Shown one piece after another: positions 1 to 10,265 of a stretch of DNA of 64,000 nt. The notes under the pieces are model-generated. The model searched no databases and had not been told where the DNA came from. It saw nothing but the letters and a program-made list of their open reading frames with translations. Both the position numbers and the translations under genes were made by a program. Position 1 is the stretch's first letter. Each line of letters opens with the position of its first letter. The DNA is from Acanthosoma haemorrhoidale (lineage: Eukaryota > Arthropoda > Insecta > Hemiptera > Acanthosomatidae), in contig OV884009.1 of NCBI GenBank assembly GCA_930367205.1, positions 122,024,639 through 122,088,638 on the forward strand. Direction: 5' to 3'.

Positions 1-102
1 TATAGCTATTAAATGTCGTTTAGGAGTAAAAGCAATAGATTCAACAGTGTGGTATCCAGCATCACTAAGCTTCTTAATGTCAGCAGCACCAATACTTCCT
101 CC
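1..102 (-). CDS. RAD51: RAD51 exon 2 (helix-hairpin-helix domain, runs off the window)
   Basis: These 34 codons follow a clean acceptor (ttttag) and read GGSIGAADIKKLSDAGYHTV, then ESIAFTPKRHLIAI up to the window edge. The pattern 'ADIKKLxxAGYHTVExIAxxPKRxLIxI' is the N-terminal DNA-binding helix-hairpin-helix domain of eukaryotic RAD51. The closely related DMC1 differs here, so RAD51 is favoured but not proven from 34 residues. The Walker A/B ATPase core lies outside the window to the left. The codon phase is 0 at both the exon 1 junction and position 1. The gene is transcribed in the same direction as the receptor kinase to its right. Confidence 0.88.
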
Positions 103-3100
103 CTAAAATCATTTCATATTTATGTTATAATAATGATAAGGCAAAAATAATGAAAAGGAAAAAAAAGAAGGGGAAACAGAAAAATTATTGCTGTTTTTTC
201 AATAACATCACAATAATGCACCATACATATCCTGGTAATCCAGTAAAAAATGGATCTTTTGACATATCTAATCTCCAGAAATGATTTTTGATTTGCACAT
301 GTTTTGATTTTTTTTTAAAATATTTAATGATCACCTACATTTTTCACTTAATTATAACAAAGGTTCACTAAAGTTTACTTAACTAGGCCTGAAAATTTTC
401 TATTTGTATTATAAAAAAACAAGTTTGTTGTAAGGTACCAGTTGTGGGTTATATTTTAAAGAAATATGAATTTTTTGTCTTCCCACAAGGTTTTATTTGA
501 TTTTAGGGCAAATAGTATATTACTTTAGATAGTAAAACTGTCATGCTCAGATATGAACCAGATATGACAAAAGGCATCTTGAAAATCTACATATTCATTT
601 CTAGTCATTAAATATTGGTATATTTTCAATATTAATGTAAAATTAAACAAGGAATTTCAGTATAGAATTTAAAATTCTACAATCAATAAATGTAGTTAAA
701 ATAATTAATTACATAGAGTATAATTATTATAAATTAAAAAGTTTAACCATTACATTAGAAATTTAATGATATATCAATATGATGGCAAAATTACCTTATT
801 ATAACACTTCATATATGTCGATTGATTGTATGTATTGATCAGAGGAGGGCGGTCTTTCATCATGAGACAGTTTATTATTTAAATTTTTCATGTGGAGAGA
901 AAACAGCACTCTAGTTTCTTACTTAGATAGAGACTAACAATTATGTAGGAGGGTAACTTTGTGGGGGGCCATTTCAGTGTCACTCTTCTGTAATATGTTG
1001 GTAGAAATTACTTTTTTCACCTGGATTTGAGTTTTCTGTTGGTTCTATCAACATATGACCCTCCCCATTTTAGCATATATATCCCAGAATAGTTTTTATA
1101 GGTATAGGATCTTTTGCCTGTGAAATTTATCGTTTCAGTATATTTTGAATGCCACTCACTCCTACTCCTGACTTTTTTTCCTGATATAGGTCCCATAAAT
1201 GGTAATGAGCACTCTTAGGAAGATTGGGTTCTGTTCAGTTAGTCTATAAGTTTTTAATTTATTTATCCTCTTTTGGTAGCTTATACATATAGTTCAATGT
1301 ATAAGTACAATGTTTATTGTAACTGGTGGCTATGTCTTTTATCTTAATTCTTTCCTACAGTTTTCTTTCTTCATTTAAGGAGATGCTATTATGTTTGTTA
1401 ATAAGTGAGTAGAAAATTGCAAATTTAAAGCTTAAATGGTGAATCAAGTCATGGTGAATAGCGGTATAGGTCATGGTAGCTTTCGGATAAATGTCGAATT
1501 TATGGTTCTCTTCTTTTTTCTTTATTTTTATATAGACAAAACTAATTTCATTGAAAGTATCTAATTCTATCATGAACTGTATATTATTATTGCTTATTTA
1601 TTCAGTCAGTTTTCTGATTACGGTAGAATATCTGAGCCACATCCTATTATTATCCCCCCCCCCCGCATAGATTTTGTCAGATATAATTTGCAGTATTTTT
1701 AAGTAGTCCATAAATACTTTGGCTAACAGAGGAGACAGGGATTTTCCCATGATGAGCCACTTGGTTTACAAGTAAGTAATCCTCATTAAATTTGAAATAA
1801 TCTTCTTGTAGGTATATCCTAGCTAGTTAGTTTCATAATTGATCCACTTAAAAAAAAAAAAAAAAAATGTGTACTCATGAAATTGTGTACTTCTTTAGGT
1901 AGAATACTGAAAATAGATTCATAATATCAAAAATGGAACTTATTTTTGACACCAACAAAAGGGACAGATACACATTGCCAAAACCTTTCTAATGAACATT
2001 AGTTTTATCACAACAGGTTAAGTACGCGCTAACGCTGGAATACAAATTAAACTGGAACAACCACTGGACGAACCTAGAAAAAAAAGCAACAAAGAAGAAG
2101 AACCACAGGACGGGATGTACAGCCATCAATATTGATGTGGATTTGTGATGTCATAATAAGACCCCACATACACTATGGAGCAATATTATGGCGGCCCTGT
2201 GTCCTTAAAAAGACACCAGTAGCCATTATTTTTAACCATTATTATTTTTATAATTGCAAAGAAACTAACCAGGTTTATTTAATATTATTCATCAACAACC
2301 AGAGCCAACCTAATATTATGGAAGCTCTTCAAGGAGGAAAGACAGGGAGAGGAGTAAAATGCCCTCTGCAGGGATGGACATGGGTGGCGAAGTTTTACTT
2401 CTACTCTTTACTCCAACTATGGCAGCTATACGACATAAGTCACAACTGGATACCAACTAGAAAGTATGTAAGTCCATCGAGCTACTGAAAGACTTCAAGT
2501 CAACTGGCAATTAATTATTAAAATAATTAATAATGATCTGAAAGAAAAACTTAACTGAAGTGATTTAAAATAGTACTGTAGAGAATTAAATTTTAAATTT
2601 GGAGATTAGCTAATAAAAACATTTATTTCAATAAAATTTGAATTAAAAGAAGCAGTCATAACTAACTTTATCATGAATATAATTAAACAATTATTACTAC
2701 CTGCCTTGATAATGAAATTAATCTGCTTATTATGAAAAGAGAATCACAAATGAATAATTTGAGGGTCAGGGATAGTCTTATGTTTTACTATGAGGGTCAT
2801 TCCACACCGAATCAACCAATAATAAAATAAAAAATATCATCATGAAATTTGTCAAATACATTACAATAACATGTACATGTTTTTGTTTTGTTTTAAATCA
2901 AAATTTCGTTTTTGTGTTTTAAAAAAATAAATTTTAAGATTTATTTGTCAATGTCAAGTAAAATATCAAATTGAAGCCGTTGATTCTAATAGAAATGCAC
3001 CATTTTCAGCTTTCTATGGCAAATAGTTTTGGAGATATGAGCTTTTGAATGTTTCAAAACGTGTCAAAAAGCAGTAGATTTTTTTTTTAATAACTCCAAA

Positions 3101-4348
3101 ACTAAAAATGGGAAAAATCTGAAACTGATCGTACAAAACATCATTGATTTCTGTGACATCAGGTTCCGGACCATTGGTTGATTTGACTTTGAAAGACCCA
3201 AGAGAATTCAAATAAGGCTCAACACTTCTTAATTCTCATGAGCTTAAGCTTAAACAACAGGAAAACAAATTCAACCAACAATATTCAACTAAACTCAGCA
3301 ATAAATAAGAAACTGCTAACATAACCAAAATATAGAAAGCAATAATAAAAATAATAATGTGAGATTGCTTCCCTGGAAGAGTAACCTGGACTGATGTACA
3401 CTTAAATGATTACAAATAGAAACTGTTAAATAAACATTATACAATGTTATATTATTATACTCAATACCATATTTTGGCCTTATTTCTGACAAATTAAGGA
3501 AGAAAGCAGGTATCGTTGTGGCCTTTAAAAGTAAATACACTTTAAGAAGCTTCATTTCCACACTATCAACTCAATTCAGTTGAAAATATAACGAAAGTTT
3601 AATAACTATGATACAAGTTTTATTTTATATCTTTGCTAATAAATTTTGTTTATCGCTACACATACCTTAAATGTTTTTTATCCTAACAATAATTATTTTG
3701 TAAACAACATCTGATTTTTATTTGAGGAGCACTGTCAGCAGCTATACTACCATTACCAAGTACTCAAAATGTTGGCATTATTATCGGTGTCAGACTTACT
3801 ACTCGGAGTAGATGAACCAGCACTATAGAGGAGAATCACCCAGGGGAACTATGCGTAATAGATTATAGTGTCAGTGGGAAGACAGCTACGCTAAAGTTAA
3901 CTTAATTGCATCAGTCAATTGAGCGTATCTAATTTAATAAACAAGCAAATTTGTTATAAATTAAAGGAGTGCAGCGAGCAAATTTAAATATGAATAATCT
4001 GAAGAGTCGCTGCAATTCACCTTTCATACACCCAGCTACAAACTTAGATGTAATTGAATTAAGTGTTATTAGAAATGTCAATACTAAAAGAAAGTTAGAT
4101 TGTGGTTCATTTTGAGCACTTCAAGCAAACGGTATGGTTTGTTATCATGCATATTCACATAATATTTGCATTGCAGCACACTAAAAACAGTATTAGTACT
4201 GATACAAATGTTTAGATAACACTAGTACCCTTCTATTTTAATTACTATTATAAAACAAAATTTTCTACTGAACATGGAATTATCAAAAAGAAAAAATATC
4301 CTGACAGTAGGCTGATGTATATCACTTATTAAAATATTTTTAGAGTAC
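103..4348 (-). other. RAD51 intron 1
   Basis: This 4.2-kb AT-rich intron has consensus ends on the minus strand (gtactc at the donor, ttttag at the acceptor). It holds homopolymer runs near 1656 (C) and 1851 (A) and a LINE relic at about 2020-2490. I see nothing else coding in it; the short open frames have no family-like motifs. Confidence 0.75.
2020..2490 (+). mobile_element. Non-LTR retrotransposon relic (reverse transcriptase C-terminal region)
   Basis: Two adjoining frames resemble the region after the reverse transcriptase of R1/LOA-like LINEs. Around 2028 the frame reads ALTLEYKLNWNNHW followed by KKATKKK, the usual 'LGVTLDxKLNWxxHL...KATK' segment. Around 2140 it reads VIIRPHIHYGAILWRP, the usual 'VRPxITYGALVW' segment. 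The open frame at 2132-2488 includes the second block. The copy is truncated at both ends, frameshifted and non-functional, and lies within the RAD51 intron on the opposite strand. Confidence 0.55.
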
Positions 4349-4447
4349 CTGCAACTTAGTAACAGAATGATAACTAGATTCATTGTCGTCATCTAAATTA
4401 GCTGCAACAGTATCAGCACAACTGGACATTGAAGCATTTAAACTCAT
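4349..4447 (-). CDS. RAD51: RAD51 exon 1 (start codon, N-terminus)
   Basis: This exon encodes the first 33 residues of a RAD51 recombinase. RAD51 forms the nucleoprotein filament that carries out strand exchange in homologous recombination in the nucleus. The frame opens with MSLNASMSSCADTV and ends SVTKLQ, followed by a donor (CAG then gtactc on the minus strand). It is in phase 0 with the exon at 1-102. The acidic, weakly conserved leader followed by a short hydrophobic-basic stretch before the helix-hairpin-helix domain is the usual layout of animal RAD51. The start was chosen because it is the first ATG of the frame and has A at -3. Exon 1 alone would not be recognisable; the call rests on the splice to exon 2. 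The 3' LTR of a gypsy element ends about 200 bp upstream. Confidence 0.8.
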
Positions 4448-4645
4448 TTTTACGATGTATATGGACTTATGACAGAAATAATTTATTGGCTAACAGACGA
4501 ATTTTCAATCTGAAGCCTATTAGCGGGAAGACAGCCATTGATTAATCGATACATAACAGTGAAGTATATTGTCAGTTATCTCTCAAACTGGAGTGACTAC
4601 ATCGGGAGTTGATGAAACCTTATACTCACTTATCTATACTTAACC

Positions 4646-4852
4646 TGTCATCATGAACACATAATATTTATTTATTCGTCTCGCGCTTCAGACGATCAAG
4701 AAAAAAGAGGGAAAGTAAGGATAGCAATAATACGCAAAGATTCGGTTGTCAACTGCCTTTTTTATCTTCTCATCCTCAATCTATACCCAGGCTTTGTTTA
4801 CATCAGGCCATATGGTATTCGGCTTAACATTGTCTTGCCACTAGCCATAACA
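4646..4852 (-). mobile_element. 3' LTR of gypsy element A
   Basis: On the minus strand this begins TGTTATGGCTAGTGG immediately after a purine tract (CTGGTAGGGGGG, 4853-4864) and has an AATAAATAAA polyadenylation signal near 4667-4680. It ends ATGATGACA. The start is well supported by the polypurine tract. The end is chosen because it gives a TG...CA unit and lies just past the poly(A) signal, so it may be off by some bases. It lies in the same orientation as RAD51 and ends about 200 bp upstream of its ATG. Confidence 0.6.
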
Positions 4853-4864
4853 CCCCCCTACCAG
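4853..4864 (-). other. Polypurine tract of gypsy element A
   Basis: A minus-strand run CTGGTAGGGGGG directly abuts the TGTT start of the 3' LTR. This is the expected position of the plus-strand primer in LTR retrotransposons. Confidence 0.6.
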
Positions 4865-5149
4865 TTTATGGACATTCCCCGTGAACTTATACATATATAA
4901 TAAATAAAAAAAAAAATTTTTCTTTACAGAGAAATAAAATTTGGAAGATAATATAATAACAAGACAAACAAAACAAAAAGATTCTTCCGTCGTATACCAA
5001 ATAATTACAATACCCACACGAAGAGAAAAAACCCCGAAAACTACTGTCAAAATAAACATAGAAATAAAACATTAAAAATACACACTAGGTGTATCTTAAT
5101 TTTAGACACTTCATTCACAAGCTCACGCCAAAATTATGTTGCAACGCCG

Positions 5150-5610
5150 GAACACTCCGGCTCAGCTGCTGGAAACGTCAGCTGCTCCAAATGCACCGTC
5201 CTTCGTTTTATCGGGGGGTGTGATTCTCCCGATCGTAACCACGTTATGTTCGCGGATGGCGATTCCCCGGAAAGGTCGGAAACGTATCGTGCTAGTTCTT
5301 CCCTCTGTTGGAGCTCTTTCTTCGATATACTATTGCCCCGAGTTTAAGTTTCACCGTGATATCGCGACCTGGAGGTTGTCACGTGCCACCCGTTGGCGTT
5401 TCTTATCGTCAAGCTTGCTTATAACGGTCGCCTACTGCTTCCCCAGTGATAAGATTATTGACGAAGGACGCTGCCATGGTGTCATCTATGACTGGGGTCC
5501 TGCCATCTCTCCGATATCCTCTGAGTCCGAAAATAGTTTCGAGCGGGGAGAACCCTGTGGTGGAATGTATTGAGTGGTTGTATGCGATGACGGCCTTCTC
5601 CATCGCCACT
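5150..5610 (-). pseudogene. Gypsy A integrase C-terminal part
   Basis: The frame at 5409-5609 reads AYNHSIHSTTGFSPLETIFG, the signature that follows the integrase core in Ty3/gypsy elements. After a stop and frameshifts the chain resumes with LGAIVYRRKSSNRGK (near 5320) and TVHLEQLTFPAAEPE (near 5180). The same blocks occur in copy B (VYRKIASNRNKELSRY and TVHIEQLKIPAGK), which shows they belong to one family and form the end of pol. At least two frame breaks are present. Confidence 0.7.
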
Positions 5611-5664
5611 CCAGGTTCTAACCCTTTCTCACCATGGTAGATACGCAGGTGGTCACTGAGCGTA

Positions 5665-5889
5665 CTACGTAGCCTTTTTATGTCTCCCCGACTCTTCGGG
5701 TGTCCTGGGGGTGTTGAGAGGCCAACGAATCTCTAAGGCCGCCACCTCGGCCATCATCTCTGCATTATCAAATTCCCGTCCACAGTCGGAAGCGATAGTT
5801 TCCGGGATACCATAGAATTGGCACCATGTGCGTAATGCTTTCGCAACTGTCTCCGTTGATTGTACGGCTATGGCTTGTGCCATGGCCAT
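5665..5889 (-). pseudogene. Gypsy A integrase catalytic core
   Basis: The 74-codon frame contains TVAKALRTWCQFYGIPETIA followed by SDCGREFDN and then TPRTPEESGR. This matches the integrase segment 'FxxYGxPxxIxSDxGxEFxN ... TPYxPxxNG', including the second catalytic aspartate (SD in SDCGREF). The element's H-C zinc-binding segment lies just upstream at 5946-6130. The piece is separated by frameshifts from its neighbours and cannot be active. Confidence 0.75.
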
Positions 5890-5945
5890 TTTACTGAACC
5901 TGCCTATGAAGGTTACCCATTTGTACCCCCTCCAGGTGAATGTAT

Positions 5946-6613
5946 CTACGTGTAGATCCTCCAGTGGTGTGCTGTCGGGGTTAATTCTTGCACTTCTCTA
6001 GGATGGTGTCGGTAATATTTTGCGGTGAGGCATGTGTCACAGGCACCAATAACGCTCGTGTTGTGCTCTTCGTGCCCAAAAAAAAATATATAAGCTTGAG
6101 GGCCTGCAGGGTTGCTTCGATTCAGCGGTGGTTCGTTTTGCCCTGGTGCAACGCAATGGTAACCTCCCGTTGACGCTCTTCTTGCTTGATGGTTTCCACC
6201 TGCAGGGTACACCTAATGAACGTGCGGTTGACCCCAGTCCGCCATAGCCATTTGATGCGGTCCCAAATAGTCGCATTGCCCGCGTAATGGTGGCGTGTCT
6301 TTCCATGTGTGGACGCATCCTTCAGAGCTCGACAGATCATGTCGTCCTTAATTCCTGGCGCTGACCATATCTTTACGATGTTACATCGGCTGAACGTTCC
6401 ATAATCGGCCGTAAGCAGTCTTGATGTCCTTGTGTGCCAAATAATCTGGCGCTTCTTATCGTTGATGATGTCTTCGCTTCCAACGGCTGGTCGCCCGCTG
6501 AGCTGCCGTCTGACGTGATGTCTTCTACGTTAATCTCCTCGGGCCAGTCTCGCACTCCTTCTCAACCTATTGACCATTCCTGGACCATTTGCCTGATGTC
6601 TTGCGATGGTCGC
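5946..6613 (-). pseudogene. Gypsy A linker domain and integrase zinc finger
   Basis: On the minus strand the segment runs from DIRQMVQEW (6595) through KDDMICRALKDASTHGKTRH (about 6340) and GNATIWDRIKWLWRT to an H-H-C-C zinc-binding finger ending CDTCLTAKYYRHH (about 5990-6050). Copy B has the same block with KTHHLYVGNATIWDRIKRLW, so the frames were reconstructed by comparing the two copies. The domain between RNase H and the integrase finger has no function I can name. The block contains at least one stop and several frameshifts, plus an A9 run near 6080. Confidence 0.6.
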
Positions 6614-6977
6614 TGTTGAAGCCACAGATTTATTTTTACCTTGTAATTTCAATCAAAAGGAAAATTTTGTTTAACGTGCTCATTGCACATTTAATTTTGT
6701 ATTTTCTCTAGTTCAAGTTTGCTTATTTGGTATAGGATTAATTGTTTAAGAAAACAAAATGTTAAATATAAGGAAAGTCGATAGTGAAATAAAAGGTGTG
6801 TTGTTAAACTGTGACCCCTAATCCAGGCCAAATGTAAACACTGCAGTCTCGGCTTGCCCCCTCTCTCCACCGGGTCTGTCGTATTCCATCTCTCGCCGAT
6901 GTTACATCGAGTGAATCCTCTCGCCATTTCTTTCCTCAGTCATAGTTTTCTATGTGAGTTCGAACATTTTCGTAACA
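6614..6977 (+). mobile_element. Probable 5' LTR of the BEL fragment
   Basis: The segment begins TGTTGA and ends CGTAACA, giving short inverted ends TGTT/AACA. It carries a TATA-like AAATATAAGG (about 6763) and an AATAAA (about 6785). The start is fixed by the target-site repeat. The end is inferred from the inverted terminus and is uncertain, because no second LTR is available for comparison. Confidence 0.4.
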
Positions 6978-8125
6978 AACGGGGATTTGTCATCAAATGG
7001 CCATACTGGTATTGATCTTCAACAAGATTGGTATTTTTTGTTTATTCTAATGAGTGTGCGAGATCGTGAGCTTCATCTCTAATTGCAGCGCTCGGATTCA
7101 ATTGATCTCCTATTCAACCTTTCCACGGTTCAAACCCGCTATTTCGGACAGAGGGGAAGGAGTTGATTTCTGAATCCACAATCAAGATCAGGACATCTAC
7201 AACAATCATCATCATCTTCACGACACAAGCTATTTCCACCGGACGAGACGATATTTTGGATTGGAGCGGAACACCAGTACGACGGAATAATGCCGGCCGG
7301 CCTTCTCGTTGCAACTGCAGATTATCATTATAACACCACACGGTGAGTCATTTACCAATCATTGAACGCTATATAACACAACGTTTGCCATTTGCAATTG
7401 CTGTTGTGTTCATATCCTCATTTTAATGTTTATTACTCTACGATTGAGGGATCAATAATTTCAGGATTATTAAATAGTAAATTTTGAACAATAGCGTTGT
7501 ATTTAATTAAACTAACGCTTAAATTTAAATTCTTATATTTGTTATTATAGATTTATAATTTATTTATTTATTATTATTACCTAAAGTAGTGTGAAATTGT
7601 TGATTCCGCTCGTGTTAACAAATGTTATGTTAAAAATTATTAACTTAATTTATTATTTCTACGATTTCAAGGCAAGCTTGCTCATAAATAATAATTCGTT
7701 TCCAATTACATGTTTGTTTAACTTTGCTATTTGTTTGAATATATATCAATTGTTACGATTACATGGTTTATTCTTTTATACTAATTATTAAGTACCCAGT
7801 TGCAATTTTGAGCCACATATTTTCTACGCTAGTAAGGAGGAAAGGTTCTACTGAACCTCTCAAGCTGCGTAAACATTGGTCCTCCGGGCCGGATTTCAAC
7901 TTGGTACCTCATTATTGATTAATGTCACATATTATTGCGTATTTTGCATTGTTTCTCAGCTGTCTGGCTTCAACAGCTCTGTCTCAGCTCACTTTATTAT
8001 TTTTTTCAAATTCTTAAATTTTGCACTTACTTGCTTTTTCCACTTACTTAATTGTTTTCTGTTTTTCTCGTTTGCTTCCCCAATCATAATTTCGTGTGAA
8101 CTCCCATCGCAACAAATCTATCACC

Positions 8126-9007
8126 ATGGAAAATCTTGCAGCTGATTGTAAAGCTCAGATCAATAGTCTCAAAACTAAACTTTCCAGCTTGATTACCGAA
8201 ATCAGAGCCATCATGGATCAAGGTCGTGCCATTGCAACTGATCACACACAACTCTTCCTGTTCAAAGGAATGTATATTGAACTAAAATCATACTTAGATG
8301 CCTTTAATGACACATGGGACCAGGCAATTGAGCTTGTAGCCCAATGGAATGTACCAAACGTATTTCCGTTGCCAGCAGATGTCACGATGCAAAAGAATGC
8401 AAAGAGATACTATTATGAGTCGTGTGCTATATATGCAAGCCTCATGAACCCTACACCTATTGCGAGTGGTGGAACAGCACACAATCTTTCTCTAAATGAG
8501 TCACTCACGGTACGAGCCAGATTGCCCCAAATAAATTTACCCACCTTTAATGGGCTTCAAGTAGAATGGCCCTTGTTTCGCGACACGTACACATCATTAG
8601 TTCACAATGAACCTTCCATTTCAAACATTGAAAAATTTCTTTTCCTGGTGTCATGCTTGAAAGGCGCTCCACTTGCTTTAATAAAGGGCATTGAACTGCA
8701 GGAGGCTAACTACGAACAAGCGTGGAGAGTTCTAAATACCACTTACAACGACAAACGTCGACTGGCCAACAGCTACCTCAAGAACGTGCTAGAATTCGCC
8801 CCCTTTAAAAGCAGACCATCTGCGACTGCCTTGAAACATCTATTGGCCACAGTCGGCGAAAGTGTGGATTCCTTAAAGCAATTAAAAATCCCTAACGCTA
8901 AGGACTTCATTTTGTTTTGCCTCGTTCTGCGATGTCTGGATCCTGGCACCCGCCGATCGTTTGAAAAAGCTAATTCCGACACAGAATTCCCTAAATGTCA
9001 GGATACA
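8126..9007 (+). pseudogene. BEL/Pao gag (DUF1759-type), truncated
   Basis: The frame is open from 8096. I chose the ATG at 8126 because it sits in a strong context (caccATGg). The N-terminal part is a helical, coiled-coil-like stretch (LAADCKAQINSLKTKLSSL). The middle carries LPQINLPTFNGLQVEWPLFR, then FLVSCLKGAPLALI, which is the hallmark of the DUF1759 gag domain in BEL/Pao elements (typically 'LPKINLPTFxGxxxxWxxF...YLxxxLxGxA'). About 294 codons are intact, ending at FPKCQDT where the insertion stops. The following codons to 9037 belong to the flanking gypsy sequence. Pol is absent, so the product, if made, is an incomplete gag. Confidence 0.8.
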
Positions 9008-9039
9008 GTCGCGCTGTCTCTTGCTCGATGGCATTGACT

Positions 9040-9565
9040 ACGATCACACGCGACAGCCAACCCGCTGCCACGTTCTCTCGCCCTGGCTTGTATACGATAT
9101 CCATTGTATACTTGCTAAGGTATTCTTTTCATCTGGTTATGCGCGCCGATGACTCTTTTATCTTCCCCACCCAAGGGGTCGATGGTCCCATTGGATTTTA
9201 AATCGCCTTCAGAAGATGTAGGGACGGAAGTGCTCTATTGCTCATACGATTCCCAGCAGTTCCCGTTAAAGCGCGATATACCTGCTCTCGGGGTCCGTAA
9301 TGCGCCTACTAGCATATGCTATCGGCCTCTCTCCTCCGTCGCGATCTTGTGGGAGTACCGCTACCAACGCGTATTCACTAGCGTCTGTGGTAATTGTGAA
9401 TGGGAGTGCGAAGTTCGGGAAGGCTAGAATAGGCTCCCCCTGTAACCGCTCCATGCAACGCCGAATATTGTTTTCCATCTCCAGGGTGATAATGACCTTC
9501 TGTCCCTTTCTGAGGAGATTGTTGAATAGGTACGACGCATCATCATCATACTTAATTGACTTCAT
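9040..9565 (-). pseudogene. Gypsy A reverse transcriptase end / RNase H
   Basis: The open frame at 9266-9565 contains EPILAFPNFALPFTITTDAS followed by ERPIAYASRRITDPESRY. These are the classic Ty3/gypsy RNase H block with the first catalytic aspartate in TTDAS. Frameshifted continuations carry IEHFRPYIF, HRPLGW, YTMDIVYKPGRENVAAG and WLSRV, the usual end of RNase H. The frame then runs directly into the BEL insertion boundary at 9007. The upstream palm domain of reverse transcriptase is not present next to it. Confidence 0.8.
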
Positions 9566-9819
9566 TCAACTCCAGAGGGCATTAATTTCTACAGACACGG
9601 CTGAAATGCCCAAGTTGCCCAGATACATGACAATTTATTTAATTGGCAAGTATCGTCAGGATTGGATTAGCCACACTTAAAGCAGTAAAATGACTTTCTG
9701 GAGGCTGAGGGTCGTAGAACATTATGATTAACGTTAGAGTTCATCGGTTTTGACCTGTATATGAAATTTGCTTCCAACGACTATTTATCTCTAACCTTAC
9801 TGTAGCTTACTGTTGGTGG

Positions 9820-9990
9820 CTCACATTACAGATTTCTTCAAATCCACGGCGTCGTCCATTTGAAGGGCCTTACACAATCGTTGATCAATTAAACAAATTA
9901 CCATCATGGGTATAACGATCAAGCTGTAACACTTCCGATAGAGCTGAGAAGGCTCTGGCTTCCCAATTGCGTCTCTTCAAGATTTGATTG
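9820..9990 (+). pseudogene. Possible integrase C-terminal fragment of an LTR element
   Basis: One plus-strand frame reads PRRRPFEGPYTIVDQLNKLP before a stop. This is reminiscent of the 'K(F/L)xGPYxIV' box that closes gypsy integrases. The piece is short and isolated, and nothing else in 9700-10260 is assignable. Confidence 0.3.
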
Positions 9991-10265
9991 TTCTTCAAGT
10001 CTCTTGAATCCTGAATTTCAGATTCAACATAAATTGAGGTTAGGCGTTCCCCCTCCCTCCTCCTTCATTTATATATAATTTATAATTCCCTGTGGAATGT
10101 AACTAAAAACATCCTAAAATATCATCCTGTTTCACACCCATTCCTTCGTGATGATGGGTCCTAAGCAGCTTCAAATGGGGAAAAAATCAGTAGAATTCGC
10201 TCTGCATATTTCCCGTACTTTCACACCTCACCTTAGTCGTCAAAACCATATTCATTGCATAACTG

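Larger units (their letters stand above)
6614..9007 (+). mobile_element. BEL/Pao retrotransposon fragment inserted in gypsy A
   Basis: A 2394-bp unit begins TGTTGAAGCC and ends GGATACA. It is flanked by the 5-bp direct repeat GTCGC (6609-6613 and 9008-9012). Removing the unit and one repeat rejoins the minus-strand gypsy frame without a shift (WLSRV ... TARPSQDIRQ), which is strong evidence for a real insertion. Inside are an LTR-like segment, a leader with TTGGTCCTCCGGGCCGGA (7878-7895) and a long gag frame. There is no pol and no 3' LTR: the unit stops inside gag. Confidence 0.75.
4646..9700 (-). mobile_element. Ty3/gypsy retrotransposon copy A (decayed, interrupted by a BEL fragment)
   Basis: Read from right to left on the minus strand, the copy contains a possible zinc knuckle (about 9590-9630), the end of reverse transcriptase and RNase H (9040-9565), a linker domain and integrase zinc finger (5946-6613), the integrase core (5665-5889), the integrase C-terminus (5150-5610), a polypurine tract and a 3' LTR. 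A BEL/Pao fragment at 6614-9007 splits it. Several stops and frameshifts make it non-functional. Most of the reverse transcriptase palm is missing. I could not place a 5' LTR. Confidence 0.75.

Noticed and set aside
1355..1573. 72-codon minus-strand frame in the RAD51 intron
   Set aside because: AT-rich composition, no motif, no splice support.
4841..5072. Short hydrophobic minus-strand frames
   Set aside because: They lie in the gypsy A 3' non-coding region before the polypurine tract; hydrophobicity follows from AT-rich sequence.
5136..5573. 145-codon plus-strand open frame
   Set aside because: Shadow of the minus-strand gypsy integrase C-terminus, which has clear family motifs.
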